From Strigamia acuminata (lineage: Eukaryota > Arthropoda > Chilopoda > Geophilomorpha > Linotaeniidae): a DNA stretch of 64,000 nt. The notes under the pieces were generated by a model, which saw only the letters and a program-made list of their open reading frames with translations, had not been told where the DNA came from and did no database searches. A program made the translations under genes and the position numbers. The stretch covers positions 3,906,001 through 3,970,000 of the forward strand of contig OX442316.1 of assembly GCA_949358305.1 (NCBI GenBank), given 5' to 3'. The number at the start of each line of letters is the position of its first letter. Position 1 is the first letter of the stretch. This document shows positions 11,672-23,800 of this stretch, piece by piece.

Positions 11672-11712
11672 TTTTGGATTCGCCGACTGCTTTGTGGAAT
11701 AACCACAGACCT

Positions 11713-12826
11713 AAGCGAAATAAAATAAAACAAAATAATTTTAAACTCATTATATTTGAAATAAACTTGTATAAAATACTCATAAAATATTAAAGAAACC
11801 TAAAGAAATACATTTAATATTCTCTCGCCAAAATTGTGTTATACAATACAATTGAAAACTAAGCCTAAACTGCAGACAAATCGAAAATTTAAATGCGCAA
11901 ATAAATTATCCATGCACGAAAACAACTAAAATAAAAATTAATTGCATGAAAAACAACAGTACTGCTAAATAAAAGATAGAATGAAAAATTCAAGTGAAAC
12001 TCACCACAGACCGTTACGTGCTTCGCCTCCGAGCAGGAAAACACGAGCGAAAACTTGGACGAAAATAAAAAGACAAAATAGCCAACTCCCCGTCATCCAA
12101 TTTGAATATCCAATCAAAACAGAAATTTATCGAAAAAACATCAACTACCTGCGACCTGTCACCTGGTGATAAAATTGCAACATAAAACATTCCGATGCAC
12201 CGATGTTCAGTTTCGCGCTGCCATCTCGTGGAAATAACCTGAAACATAAAAATTATAACAAAAATTAAACGTAATGACACTCTCGCAAAAGGATAACTGA
12301 TCGCTAAGCAACTCATCGCTGTTATTTAACTTCGACGGTTGACAGCAACGGGAAGACGCGCCCGCGTGGTTTTCGCCATAATATCTATCCGACCATTGTT
12401 TTTAAAACATGGAAATAACGACATTTCTGAAAGAAAAGACAACCACAAACTTAGAGAAAAATGAAACCAGAAAAGTAAGCCAATTTATGTTCCTCAGACT
12501 ATTTGTAAACTACAAAACAAATAAATATCGTGCACATTTACACCACTAGATGACACTAGGATCACACATGCACCCGTTTACAAATTCTAGTATACTTGTT
12601 TATGTAATCAATGTGGTCATATGAAAGTAGTATGGAAACCGATAAATAAAGGTCACTCCTCGGCTTCCGTCGATATCTCGGTCCGGCTCCATTTTGAGTT
12701 TGCCAGAGATACAAACGTAAACATTTTAATGATTTTAGGCGGGAATTTTTAGTCTCGATCACTTGTCGTTATTTTTTAAAGTGAACATTTAGTTTTGCTG
12801 ATTTCCAACTACTAAGCAGCCAATCG
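11713..12826 (+). repeat. Segmental duplication flank, copy 3 (upstream of C2H2 gene D)
   Basis: Third copy of the unit, with an intact empty TTAA site near 12322. It ends in the non-coding exon whose donor lies at 12826. Confidence 0.82.
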
Positions 12827-12898
12827 GTAAGTGTTAATTGAATCACACGAGGTAGATAAACAAAGAGGACTAATAATTGTATTCAACTTCAGCTCAAA

Positions 12899-14477
12899 AT
12901 GTCTGCAACGAAGTACTTTCCCGTTGGAACAATTTTCGGCCTTCAAGATGGAATGGTAAGCGGTTTATTTCGTAGAAAAAAATGAATATTTGTAGTGAAA
13001 TTTGCACATTTACAGAGCCAAGCGCAGATAAAGGCTTTGGAGTGGATGTATTCGGTGAAAACGACGACGAAATCGGCGCAAGCGAATCTCGAATCGTTTT
13101 GGGAAAACGGCAGCATGATGTTTAAAAGCAACAAAACCATTCGTCGTGGTGATAAATTCGTCTTATTGGAAGATGATGCGGTGAAATCAAGTCCGAAAAA
13201 AAAAGCGTCGAACGACGAATCAGACTCGGAACAGGAAATAAGTGAAGAAACTGGTAATTATTCGAGTTTTCCACCGTGCGAAATTGCATAAATTAATCAA
13301 TTTCCCTATGAATTATACAGACTCGCCGAGTAAAAATCAACGTCCGACTCGAAAGTCGTCGCGAACGACGAAAAGCAACAAAAAGTACTGCCAGACCGAC
13401 GAGGAAAATTCGGGCGAAGATAATTCGGACGAGGATGTAAAAGAGGAAGATTTGGTCGACGATAAATCGGACGAATCGCTCGACAGCTCGGCCGAAGTTC
13501 GCAGTTCACGTCGGAAAATTGTCTCGCGGAATAAATCGTACAAGGAACCGAAATCTGAGTCGGAGTCGGAGGAAGAGGGAACTCGCAATACCGGCGACGA
13601 AGAGGAAAGATTCTCTTGTAACACGTGCTCGAAAGTGTTCTCGAACGCGCCTGCGCTCAAGGAACACAAAAAGAAACACGGACCGGCGATCAAAATGCAC
13701 AAGTGCGACCACTGCAACCGTTCGTTCGTGTACGTGACGAGTCTCGAGGCCCATTTGAAGGAGGAACACAAAATCAAATCCACTAAAGATGACGAAAAAC
13801 GCAAGAAAGGTTCCCCGAAGGAGGCGAGCAAAAAGGATGAAGAGAAACCCTCGAAAAAGACGCCGCAAAAGATGTACAAATGCGATGATTGCGGCAAGGA
13901 ATTCAGATGGGAGACCTCGTACGACGACCATCGGGCGGTTCACCGAAAGGATTTCGTCTGCAAAATCTGCAAGAAAGTATTCGGCAAGAAAATCTTCTTG
14001 GAAAACCACGCAATCACCCATAAAAAGGATAAAAACAAGCGGGGTAAGGACGGGGAAAAGGTCGCGGATGTCGTCGACGTCTCGTCCGACGAGGAAAAGG
14101 CGGAGGAGAGCGAAAGCGAGCAACCGAAGCTTGGGCGCGGGAAAAGAGAGCGCAAAATCGTCTCACCGCGGTCGCCTGTTGACAGGAATCGAAGGGAAAA
14201 CGCGAAGAGAATCAATTATTCCATGAGGGATGAAGATAGCGAAGACGAAGCCGCGCTCAAGCCAAAGAAAAGGGCTAAAATCGATTCGGATAGTCCAGTT
14301 CGAAGTTGCTACGTCAAATTGGAGCGATTGAGTCAAGAAACGAAAAGCGATGAAGTTGGAAGCGACGGAGAAGAAAGCGAGGATGAGGACTATAAATGTC
14401 ATAAATGCGAAAAAGTTTACAAGACCGAAATGCAGTGGTTGAATCACATGAAGAAAAACCATTCGCGAAAGTCATAA
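12899..14477 (+). CDS. C2H2 zinc-finger protein of the shared-N-module cluster, copy D, 483 aa
   Basis: Exons 12899-12955, 13016-13253 and 13321-14477. It appears to be the full-length parent of copy B. Residues 1-98 are the shared module. Then comes a long acidic Ser/Glu/Asp linker with KSSRTTKSNKK. Fingers follow: FSCNTCSKVF, HKCDHCNRSF, YKCDDCGKEF, FVCKICKKVF. After a charged region with nuclear-localisation-like KPKKRAKID comes a last finger, YKCHKCEKVY with a C-terminal HMKKNH. It is probably a nuclear transcription or chromatin factor; targets are unknown. Polyadenylation words (AATAAA) occur near 14577. Confidence 0.85.
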
Positions 14478-14678
14478 ACCGATATTTTGTTTATTTTATA
14501 TCTTCAATGTTTTTTTTTAATGCGAGAAAGAAACATGATCTGTTTATTTGTTTTTTTCTGTCACTATTGCTTTAATCAATAAACTCATTTTATCGTGTCA
14601 GTTCGGTTTATTTGTCGTGGCACAGGCGGATTATTCACGTAGTTATAATTCGTTTCTTTTTTGTTGTGTTGGTTTTGG

Positions 14679-14943
14679 TTAGTTGCAACGGGCCAATGGC
14701 AGATGCAAATCTTCTTCACTTTATGGGGGAAGAAAGGGTTAGTTTTGGATTTTGAGTAATTGCAAATTTGTACCTGTCTTCCGGAAGGATGCACAGACAA
14801 TTTGCACAGATGAGAATCAAGGGGTTCATGAAGCGACGGCAGCAGGATTGGAATGACCAGTCGCTGAAAATGGTTGGGTAGTGGCAACAGTCGCCGGCGC
14901 CGATGTTGTTGTTTTTGGTTTTGTTGACTGCGGAAGAAGGCAT
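14679..14943 (-). CDS. Hypothetical small Cys-rich protein, 69 aa, two exons
   Basis: I do not recognise this family. Exon 14943-14774 (ATG at 14943) and exon 14718-14679 join in phase 2 across a GT-AG intron of 55 bp. The product starts MPSSAVNKTKNNNIG, then carries paired and single cysteines (GDCC, QSCCRRF, ICANCLCI) around a hydrophobic segment (NPLILICANCLCIL), and ends PEDSEEDLHLPLARCN. There is no classical signal peptide. It could be a small membrane-associated or palmitoylated protein. Support is the clean splice structure and stop only, so it remains tentative. Confidence 0.4.
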
Positions 14944-15363
14944 GGTGGATTCTTGATGTTATTTTTGGCCCGATCAGAAATTTTTGGTTTTACTTTAGTA
15001 ATTTTGCTCTGCCATTTTCGGTTTTCACTTACGAACAATGAGTGGAGTCAACAATAGGGAGATCACATGATCGGAGTGAAATTGTGACGTGGAAAAATTT
15101 GAATATTTATGAGTCTAAACAGTAGCCAAAACTGGGTCCAAAACTATTCTGTATCTCTCTGAACAAAAAAAAAATTCCCTTCATTTTAGCTGTTTTTAGT
15201 TTTATTTATCAAGTGTCATTAAAATCCATTGGAATTCAATGTTAACTGCCTTGCCTTGACCTCAATGGTTTTTTTTATGCCCCCTTGTGGCCCAATGTAC
15301 AACCAGCTGTACTGCAGTAAAGTTTTTTTTGCCTACAAGCCAATAAAAAGTTTGTTATTAATT

Positions 15364-15785
15364 AATGGTTTTTAATGGGTTTTTATTAATTTTAAAGTTT
15401 AAATTTCTTTTAATTTCAGAAGCCACATCAAAAAGACACCTTTCACACCTTATAAAGTTGTTAGTGTTGTTAAATATTAATATTGATTTGTAAATTGTAA
15501 TATATTTTGCTAATAAATTAAAGTTAAGTTTTATTTTAACCAAAATTATAGTTTTCATTAAAATAACACGTCAAAAAACGGGTGTGTTGCAATGAAAACT
15601 ATAATTTTGGTTAAAATAAGACTTAATTTTAATTTATTAGCAAAATATATTACAATTTACAAATCAATATTAATATTTAATAACACTAACAACTTTATAA
15701 GGTGTGAAAGGTGTCTTTTTGATGTGGCTTCTGAAATTAAAAGAAATTTAAACTTTAAAAGTAATAAAAACCATTAAAAACCATT
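15364..15785. mobile_element. Near-perfect fold-back element, about 200-bp arms
   Basis: The left arm begins AATGGTTTTTAATGG and the right arm ends CCATTAAAAACCATT. The arms mirror each other through to a loop of about 30 bp near 15560-15590, so almost the same 60-residue peptide can be read on both strands. No transposase and no clear target duplication are visible. Confidence 0.8.
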
Positions 15786-16588
15786 TGGTCTGTGCTCTAC
15801 TATGCGGAAAAGTAGTTCTGTTTATTTTCAATGAATTTCAGTGTAAAAAGTGATTAGAATGATGGATTTTATTTATTTGGTAAATTTATTTCATTTGCTA
15901 AAATAAGCTTTTTCCTCAATCAGACAATGTTAGCATAGTTTGTTGGTTTCTTTTGGCAGGTAAACAAAGGTTTAGTTTTTTATTGGTTGTTTTGCCTAGT
16001 TAGATAACAATTCTGGTGTTATGGGCTACTTTTTTGTGCCACTACACCAGTGATACGGGTCAACCAATTGGAGTTAGGACATCGTTGTATCGGTTTGGAG
16101 TATAATGACTATTTTTATCGAGGTATTTATTGTAACCATGGTGCAATTGCTGTGGACAGATCAATGCCAATGGAAGTTTTTGGCAAGTTTGTGTTCGCAG
16201 AGCATAGAAATAAATAGAGTTCTGCAAAGTCCAGTGTCCTACGTGTAATATGTTATGAAAACACTAACAAGATGAGGAACAAGTTTTTTATTTTTTTTAA
16301 ATTTCTCACTCGAGTCTCAAACAGGAGCTTAAAACGCCCCTTGATATGTAATGGACTCATCACAAAATTATTTCCACTGAGTTGAAAAGATTGCATCATC
16401 ACCTCCATACCCATAACTTCCGCAGGGAAGCCAATTTTAAACGACTAGGAGTGGTGGATTTGTCGTTGGGTGAACCGTCAGGAGATGCACCTTGAGACCT
16501 TGAAGTTTTCACACCTGGAACAAACCAAATGTATCAAGAGAATGATGCAACAATGCTAACCAGAGGCAACACTACGTTAGTGGTCTGC

Positions 16589-16984
16589 TATACTTTGTCC
16601 ATGTGTAAGTTGGGCCTATTTCGGATTGGCTGAGCCTCATAACTCACTGTGCTGCCACCAGGAAAAATAGTTCAGAGTGGTTTTACATTTGCTTGATGAT
16701 TTTAATCATTGAAATTATGTAATATTGATTGTATTTTCTAAGAAAATGTATCTGGAAACCATAAAATAAAGATTTATGCTGGTTTATTTCAACATTCCTG
16801 CTTATTCAGTTTATTGCTTGCTTCTTCCTGGGAACAAAACAATTTTCAATTTTTTTTATTGGTTTACGGTCTGGAAAGCAGTCAAAATGGTAACCATTGT
16901 TTTGATCTATTTTTGGTATCACTACACAAGTGAAAAGGCTCAGCCAATCCGAAATAGGCCCAACTTACACATGGACAGAGTATA
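16589..16984. mobile_element. TA-flanked MITE with TATACT...AGTATA ends
   Basis: Inverted termini of about 45 bp: TATACTTTGTCCATGTGTAA at the left matches the reverse complement at the right end. The TA at each edge fits Tc1/mariner-type target use. It is non-coding, about 396 bp. Confidence 0.8.
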
Positions 16985-17061
16985 GTCCAGGGCTTCCAGG
17001 GTGGTCAAAAGGGAGCAGACCTGTAAAAAACCTGCCATTGCTGCTGGTCCTACCACATTGG

Positions 17062-17683
17062 CAGTGCTGGTTTTAGGGGTAAGCAAACTAAGCTTTTGCC
17101 TAGGTCCTTGATCCATCGGGGACCCGGGAAAAAAATTCCATAATTTTCCTCGAAAAAATGTTATCATTTCTGCACTTTGCGCTGATAATTTCTTTGTGAA
17201 TGCAAGCAGAAATATCTGCACAAGGTGCAGAAAGGCTACAATGATTTTGATGTGAATGAATGTATTTAAATCGGAAATATAGTATTACCGGTATATATTT
17301 TTAATTTTCTAAGTAATTTTTTTCTTTGTCGCAGATGTATTCATATTTATTACATACAAAGAGATAATAATAAGTATTTTTTTTAGATTTTTTAAAATTA
17401 AACTTTGTTTTGGGGGGAGAGGGGCAAAAAAAATTTGTGCTTAGAGGCTCCGAAATACCTAAATCCGACCCTGGTGCTTGTGCTTTTACTTTTAGAGTCA
17501 TAGCAGCTGGGAGGTCTCTAGGACCCCAAATTTTATTTCTCTGTTTCTTACCCTTTTAAGCAATCGGCACCTGCTTGACTTTTATAATCTGCACTCACAC
17601 ACAGGATAATACAGTAAGTGCTACTTTACACCTTACATAAGCCCAAATTTGCCTAGGTTTCGCAGATGCTAAAACCAACACTG
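17062..17683. mobile_element. hAT-type non-autonomous element
   Basis: Termini CAGTGCTGGTTTTAG and CTAAAACCAACACTG. Flanking 8-mers cacattgg (17054-17061) and aacattgg (17684-17691) match at 7 of 8 positions, as expected for an aged hAT target duplication. There is no transposase ORF. Confidence 0.7.
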
Positions 17684-17845
17684 AACATTGGCCCCAGTGC
17701 TGTAGTCATGATAAAAGCCAAAGGTCTCTGGCATCAAGGCCGGTGCGACACATATTTCCTCCTGAGGTGAGAAAGGCATATGCCGCCCTTTTGAACAGTA
17801 AAAAAATTTTTGTTGAATTGTGCGCCCAGCCCACAGATGCCGCCC

Positions 17846-20800
17846 CTAGAAATATGCCGCCTGAGGTGACCGCCTTGCTGCCTCACTTCTGTCTGGCATA
17901 CACCTTTGTATATCCTCCACCACAGCACTGATTGGGCTAACTTGTGTACCTGATGATGTAGCACCATTTCCGTGGCGCCAATAGCGGTCCCATCCAGAGT
18001 CCCATACGCGGGCATCACTCTCACGTACGCTAGAAGACCTTCTCCCAATATCAAATGATTGTTCGGTAGAGCTTCTATGGCGAGTGGACAAACACCACCG
18101 TCGATTTTGAAGCGAAGGGTATCGAACGGGTGGAGATTTCTTTCTGTTGGCCATTATCTATAAGCATAAACATAAAAGTGTTGTTGTTCTGCAGTTTTGA
18201 TTCAGTTTGTTTCACCAACCTGAGCACGCTCTTTGAGTGTGAATCTTCCTGTAGTTTTCCACGCTGTTTGGGCGTCATATACTCTTTCATCATCCGATAA
18301 AATTCTAATTTCAGCATGATGGCTGCGTCTTTTCCCACTGGAGGAACCTTCGGCTGTGTGAGATATGTCTAATTCCTCAATGAGGACAAATTTTTTTGGG
18401 TCTTCCAACCGTCTTGCTTTTACCAAAGCCTGAAGAAAAGGAGAAAACGCTAATTAGTAATTTCTGATGTATTTAGTCAAATATTTTGTAGGGAGCAACA
18501 AGAATGTACTCTTGTGGTACAGTGTACTCTGTATGGATCGGATAGGTTTGCTGGACCCAAGCTAAAACCATCAATGTTATATTCCATCCCCAATCCGGAC
18601 AGCCCGTTAGTTCGGACATCTTTCTGGGACTGTCTTATGTCCGGGCTGCACAGAGTAGGACTTACTACAGTTCGCACCCGGTGTCTTGATGCTAAATTCA
18701 TACTGCACATCCCATTCTGCACAAACAATTTTCTAATTCCAGTTGTTATTTAGCCGTATTAAGCCTAATATTAGACGAACTGTAGTTAAGGGCATTTTAG
18801 AACTGTTTTTTTTTTATTACGCAGTTGTAAAGGCTGCTGGTTAAGGCTGCTGGTTAATAGCCAATAGGAGTTAGTTACAAGCTTTTGCAAACAGAATATA
18901 GAACTGTTAGTTTCACTTTTTCTATTACCTGAGTTATTATATCTTGTGAACTGCTTGTTATTGGCGCTCGAAGAATGGCGTACGGGATTTCAGGAGAAAC
19001 ATTATGAACACACACCAGGAATGTTGCTTCTTCTTCATCCCATTCATCTAGTTCTGTGTTTTGCTGTTGTTGTGCCTTCCGCTTTTCTTTTTGGGAGGAA
19101 ACCATGATTGTGCTGATCCAAGCGCGGCTACTTGGATCCTGGAAGAAAAGGAAACCGTCAATGTGAAAGCAATTGAATCCAATAACTGATTAGTTTACAT
19201 TTCCAGTTTTTTTAAGTATGAATCTTCCTTCTCCTTGCCACTTGGTTTGAGCTTCTAATGGTCGTTCATCCATTTCTAGTATTCTCTGAGCAGGTCCCCT
19301 ATCTGAATCCCGTCTAGAATCCCATTGATATTGCACCTCTTCAATGAGAATATAGTCATACAAACTACTAGCTGATTTATTGCCTTTGACCAATGCTTGC
19401 AAAATGACATCACGGGTAGTGCTTTCTTGAGCCACTTTAAGAATTGTATACATTTCATCCGGTACGACGCCGTACACACGCAAAAAGAAAAGTCTTCGTC
19501 GATGACTCTGGAAACAAATTTGCACAAACAAAGGAGGATACAGTACTGGCATTCAGTTAAAATAGTGCACATAGACATAATAGAGAGTTTGCGGGATGCA
19601 TTTTTCCCTTACAGTTAAACACTATACGGTATAAAAATAGTGTAAGGAAAAATGATAAAATAAGTTTTTGCGGGCTGCACATTTCCCTTATCACTCCACT
19701 ATTTCAGCCAACTACTGACAGTTAGTAATTTTAGGCTTAAAAATTCAATTTGGGTGTGTAAATGTGCAAATTTCTGCATAAAATTCCATTATTATGCCTA
19801 TAAAGTATGGTTTTGGGCCTAAAATTCAATTTTGGACCTCACTTATCATTCAATCTACGTACCTATGACTGTGATGTGTTTGATCGGGACAACAAAATAA
19901 TCGCCATTTGCAATGGGCGGAGCTAACAATATAGTGTTCTCAATTCTTATTGGCTGCGCTATATTTTAATTTAGTGTTGAAAACGATACACTAAAGATTT
20001 TTCCCTTACGATATGGCACTAAAATAGTTTAACGTGGCACAATATAAGGGAAAAATGCATCCCGCAAACTCTTTAATGTCTTGACATAATATTGCATATT
20101 GTTACATGGTTCAGAGGAGAAATGACCCAGTCTGTACCCAATCTATTAACCAGTAGAGTATTGAACATCATCATAGTGACTTACATCTTTGTTGTCATCT
20201 TTGGCATCATCCCTTCCAAATTCTTGTAATTTCTCTGCATCTTGGTCATTGGTAACTCCTTCTTCCTCAACTCTTGTGTTGATGAAAATGGTGGACAAAG
20301 GTAACTGTTGATTTTGAGGTCCACGTAGTCTGAGATGCCGATAACCTATTGCAGTATATTTCTTTGTGTGTGATTTTTCTGGTCTTATATTCATTATCAT
20401 TACTGCTCTTTTACCTGGTCTTACACATCTTAATGGTAAAATTCTTTGAGCTGTAATATGGTTGGTCACTGCATCAACAACTGTAAACCGAAGAAATGCT
20501 AAATCACTAAACATTACCTGCAAAAATTAATTGTTTTAACTAAATCAATTTTAGTCTTGTTTTCATTTGTAATTTATATTACTTTGAATATAAAAGCATC
20601 ATTCCATATAGGATTAAGTGCATTGCGTTGGATGACCCTAGTTTTCTGTTTGCAACAATCAACTGGTATGCCCATCACTTCCATTTCCACTTGAGGACTA
20701 GCATTGTGATTATTCTGACATACATACTGTCCTGATACAACCTAATTCAAAGTAACCAGGATGAGTAAAATTCTTTCCAAAAACAAGTACAGTGAACTCT

Positions 20801-23800
20801 CTCCAGACCGGGCACCAATTTAGGACCCGTCTAATACCAGATAGTGCTAAAACTACCTCTACGCTTTGTTTAGAGCAGGGCTACTTAAACTTTTTCGACT
20901 CGCGACTCCTTTTCTCCGGAGAAATTTTTACACAACTCCGGAGAACAAAATAGCAGATCGAAAGGCCTGTGGTTTTAGTTAATTGTTTGTAAGTTTAAGT
21001 TTAAGTGTAAGTTTATGTCATTAAATCACACTATAAATTATCAAAAAGAAGGTGCGCATTGAGATCGATTTTATAACACTATCCCAACTATACTTAAAAC
21101 CACCACAACGTTGATCTATTTCACTGGTATAGTGGCACAAAAAAGTAGCCCAAAACACCAGAATTGTAATCAAACTCCAGACATTGTGATCGATTACCAA
21201 CATTGTCAAAGGTGATGCTTTGACACAGAACTACTTTCCCGCGTAGTAGAACACAGTACACAGTTAGGCGTAAAACCGGCTGAAATAGATCAACCTTGTG
21301 GTGGTTTTGAGTATGTGTTGGCAAAATACATGTTTTTATATAAAGTATGTTTAGGGCTATTTTTCGATCCCAGATGGAGTTCACTGTAGTGTATTTCTCA
21401 GATTGTGTACCGTTAAGGAAAAATAAGTAGCGTGTAAGCCATCGAAATCCTTATTCCAAGGATTAAATCGGCGATACATGACATGAGATCTTTCCCACAT
21501 GACCGCCGGCTTCAACACATAACCGCATTGACCATTTTGTTCAAACATAGCCGTATTTAGATGCAGAGCTGCGTCTTCTGTTTGATAATTCAGAGCAACC
21601 ATTTGAATGCCAAACGCCCAAAAGATGACTGGGTTAAAATTCGATGAGTCGATCCTCATGCCGGCGGGGTACGTCCTCATCAGATGACGCTCTGTGTGAG
21701 TGACAAATAGTTAAGAACATAACATTCAGCTTGAATTTGGATTTCTCTAAGTTGTGACTGCAAAGGATATGCCAACAGGGGCAGGGCATGTTTGCGACAA
21801 AGTTTTTTGGTAGTATTTTCATTGAGCGATGACACCTGATAGCAACTGGCTGTACTGGGCTGGCGACGGAGACTCGTTTGTTGGCTGGTCGTTTCGAGGC
21901 GACACTCTAATCAAGAGAATCAAGAATAATCAATGAGTTTTTGCACCATCTGGTGGATACAGCCAAAAATGTTCATTCTGCAGGCGAGCTTGAAGCTAAG
22001 CAGGGAAGCCTTTACCTGATCCAAGCGGCGGTGTTCCAGTTAACGGAGTGGAAAGCAACGCTCGTTTAACTGCACTGGTTTTTCTCGCTTTGACTGAGTT
22101 TGACGGACTAGTTAATTCAGGGCCTGGATTTGATTGAAAAGGAATCGAGTTAGGACTATGGTCCGTTTGGCGTTCAGTGAGTTAACCTGTAAATTTGATT
22201 GCTTGGGTATAAATGATGAGATCTGATAGTTCTTGTGCGATCTGACTGCTTTGTTTCTTGGCCTGTTTCGCAGAAGCAGCTCCAACTTCGTCCAGAAACC
22301 ATTCAAGATCTGACTGACTTCGTGGTCGAGGACTTATCATTTTGTCTCTGATGGACTCTTCTTGGCTCGACATAGATTCTGTTCTCACTTCGGCTGAGGT
22401 AGCTTTACTCTCCACACTTGCATCGTCCTCATGATCCAATGGTGCAGGACATGCATTCTGAAGCAGTATGTCTTTGACTTGAAAAAAAGAAACAATAAGA
22501 AAAAATGTTCAATATATACACAGGAAATGATTACACTTTATTTTATATGCTCAAACATTGTTGCATAAACTAGTATCACTCTTTTTGGGTCCCACAACTA
22601 TCTGAATTCCACTCCCTTGATAATTAATTTATTTCTTGTAATATATTACAGTTGTGACCACATGCACAGAGCAAAGAGCATCCTGTGGGACAAAATTTTG
22701 AAGGATCCAGCTAAGAATTTGCAGCAAAAATGGAGAAAATCCAGAAATTCTAGTCAGAGGTAGGAAACAATATTTTTTTTTGTTTTGAGTTTCTGGGATT
22801 GTGATTAATAAAGTTATTTTAATGACAATCAAACCATAGGAAGTTCGATCTAATGAATAAATGATCAATTTCAGTGGTCAGGTGTTTGCAGTTTAGAGTG
22901 CCATTAATGAGATTAATGAGATCGCTCAAATGGGCTTATAAAATTAAAATTCGCTAAAATGGGCGTCGCTAATAAGGAGTGATCCGTTTTTTACTGCCGC
23001 ATGGGCTCCATTAAATGGACAGTGTGCTTTCAATTTCTAACCTTCAATTTCGTCTTCGTTTTCTTCGACATCTTCATCGTCGTCAACGTCATCGTCATAA
23101 TAGTCGTCGTCTTCATCAGACGTTATACTATCGTTTGATATACTGTTTGTACGGGTCGAATAAGATTTTGATGGCTGTAAAATAATTTATTATTAATTTG
23201 TATGTGCCTAGAATAGAATACAACGGGGAAAAGACTAACTTTGTTTTTGATGTTTAATACAATGCCTGGTTCTACGGTTAGCTTTTTATTTTTAATGAGT
23301 ACACGATTGCGTAACTGATTGGGGCTGGGCAGTTGAGGATTATCACTGAAATCGCTTTCAAAGAGGTAGCGGGAAACCAACTTCTCTCCAAAAACACTCT
23401 GAAATGCAAGATTAGTTTGCGTGTATTTATATCTGCTCTACTCCGCTTTGTGGCCCACCCAAACTTACAAGAAAAATGTGTGCCATTCGTGCTTGTTGTT
23501 GAACTGAGCAGTGATTCTCAACTGAAAGGATTATAGGATAAGGTGATGTCACAAACGCACTCTTATTAATTGCTTCCACTACATTCTGTAATTAAAAATA
23601 CATATATAGTAAAGTGAAATAATTAAAATTAAGTTGAGAAATTCGTAAGTTCACACCATATTACCCTGCTTTAAGCGGCAAAGTAAAACAAGCTCTAAAA
23701 GCGTTTTTACATGTCCAAAATGTAGTAAATTGGCCTAAATTTTTTTAAATTTACTTAAATTTTAATAATAACCTTCCGGTATCTATAAAACTACGTAATC

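Larger units (their letters stand above)
14944..17845. other. Transposon-rich gap between the Cys-rich ORF and the PLC-epsilon gene
   Basis: No host gene is visible. The gap contains a fold-back at 15364-15785, a half-element near 16020-16110 related to the TA-flanked MITEs, a complete TA-flanked MITE at 16589-16984, and a hAT-type element at 17062-17683. Confidence 0.65.

Noticed and set aside
15358-15777. Matching 60-residue ORFs on opposite strands
   Set aside because: Arms of a fold-back element.
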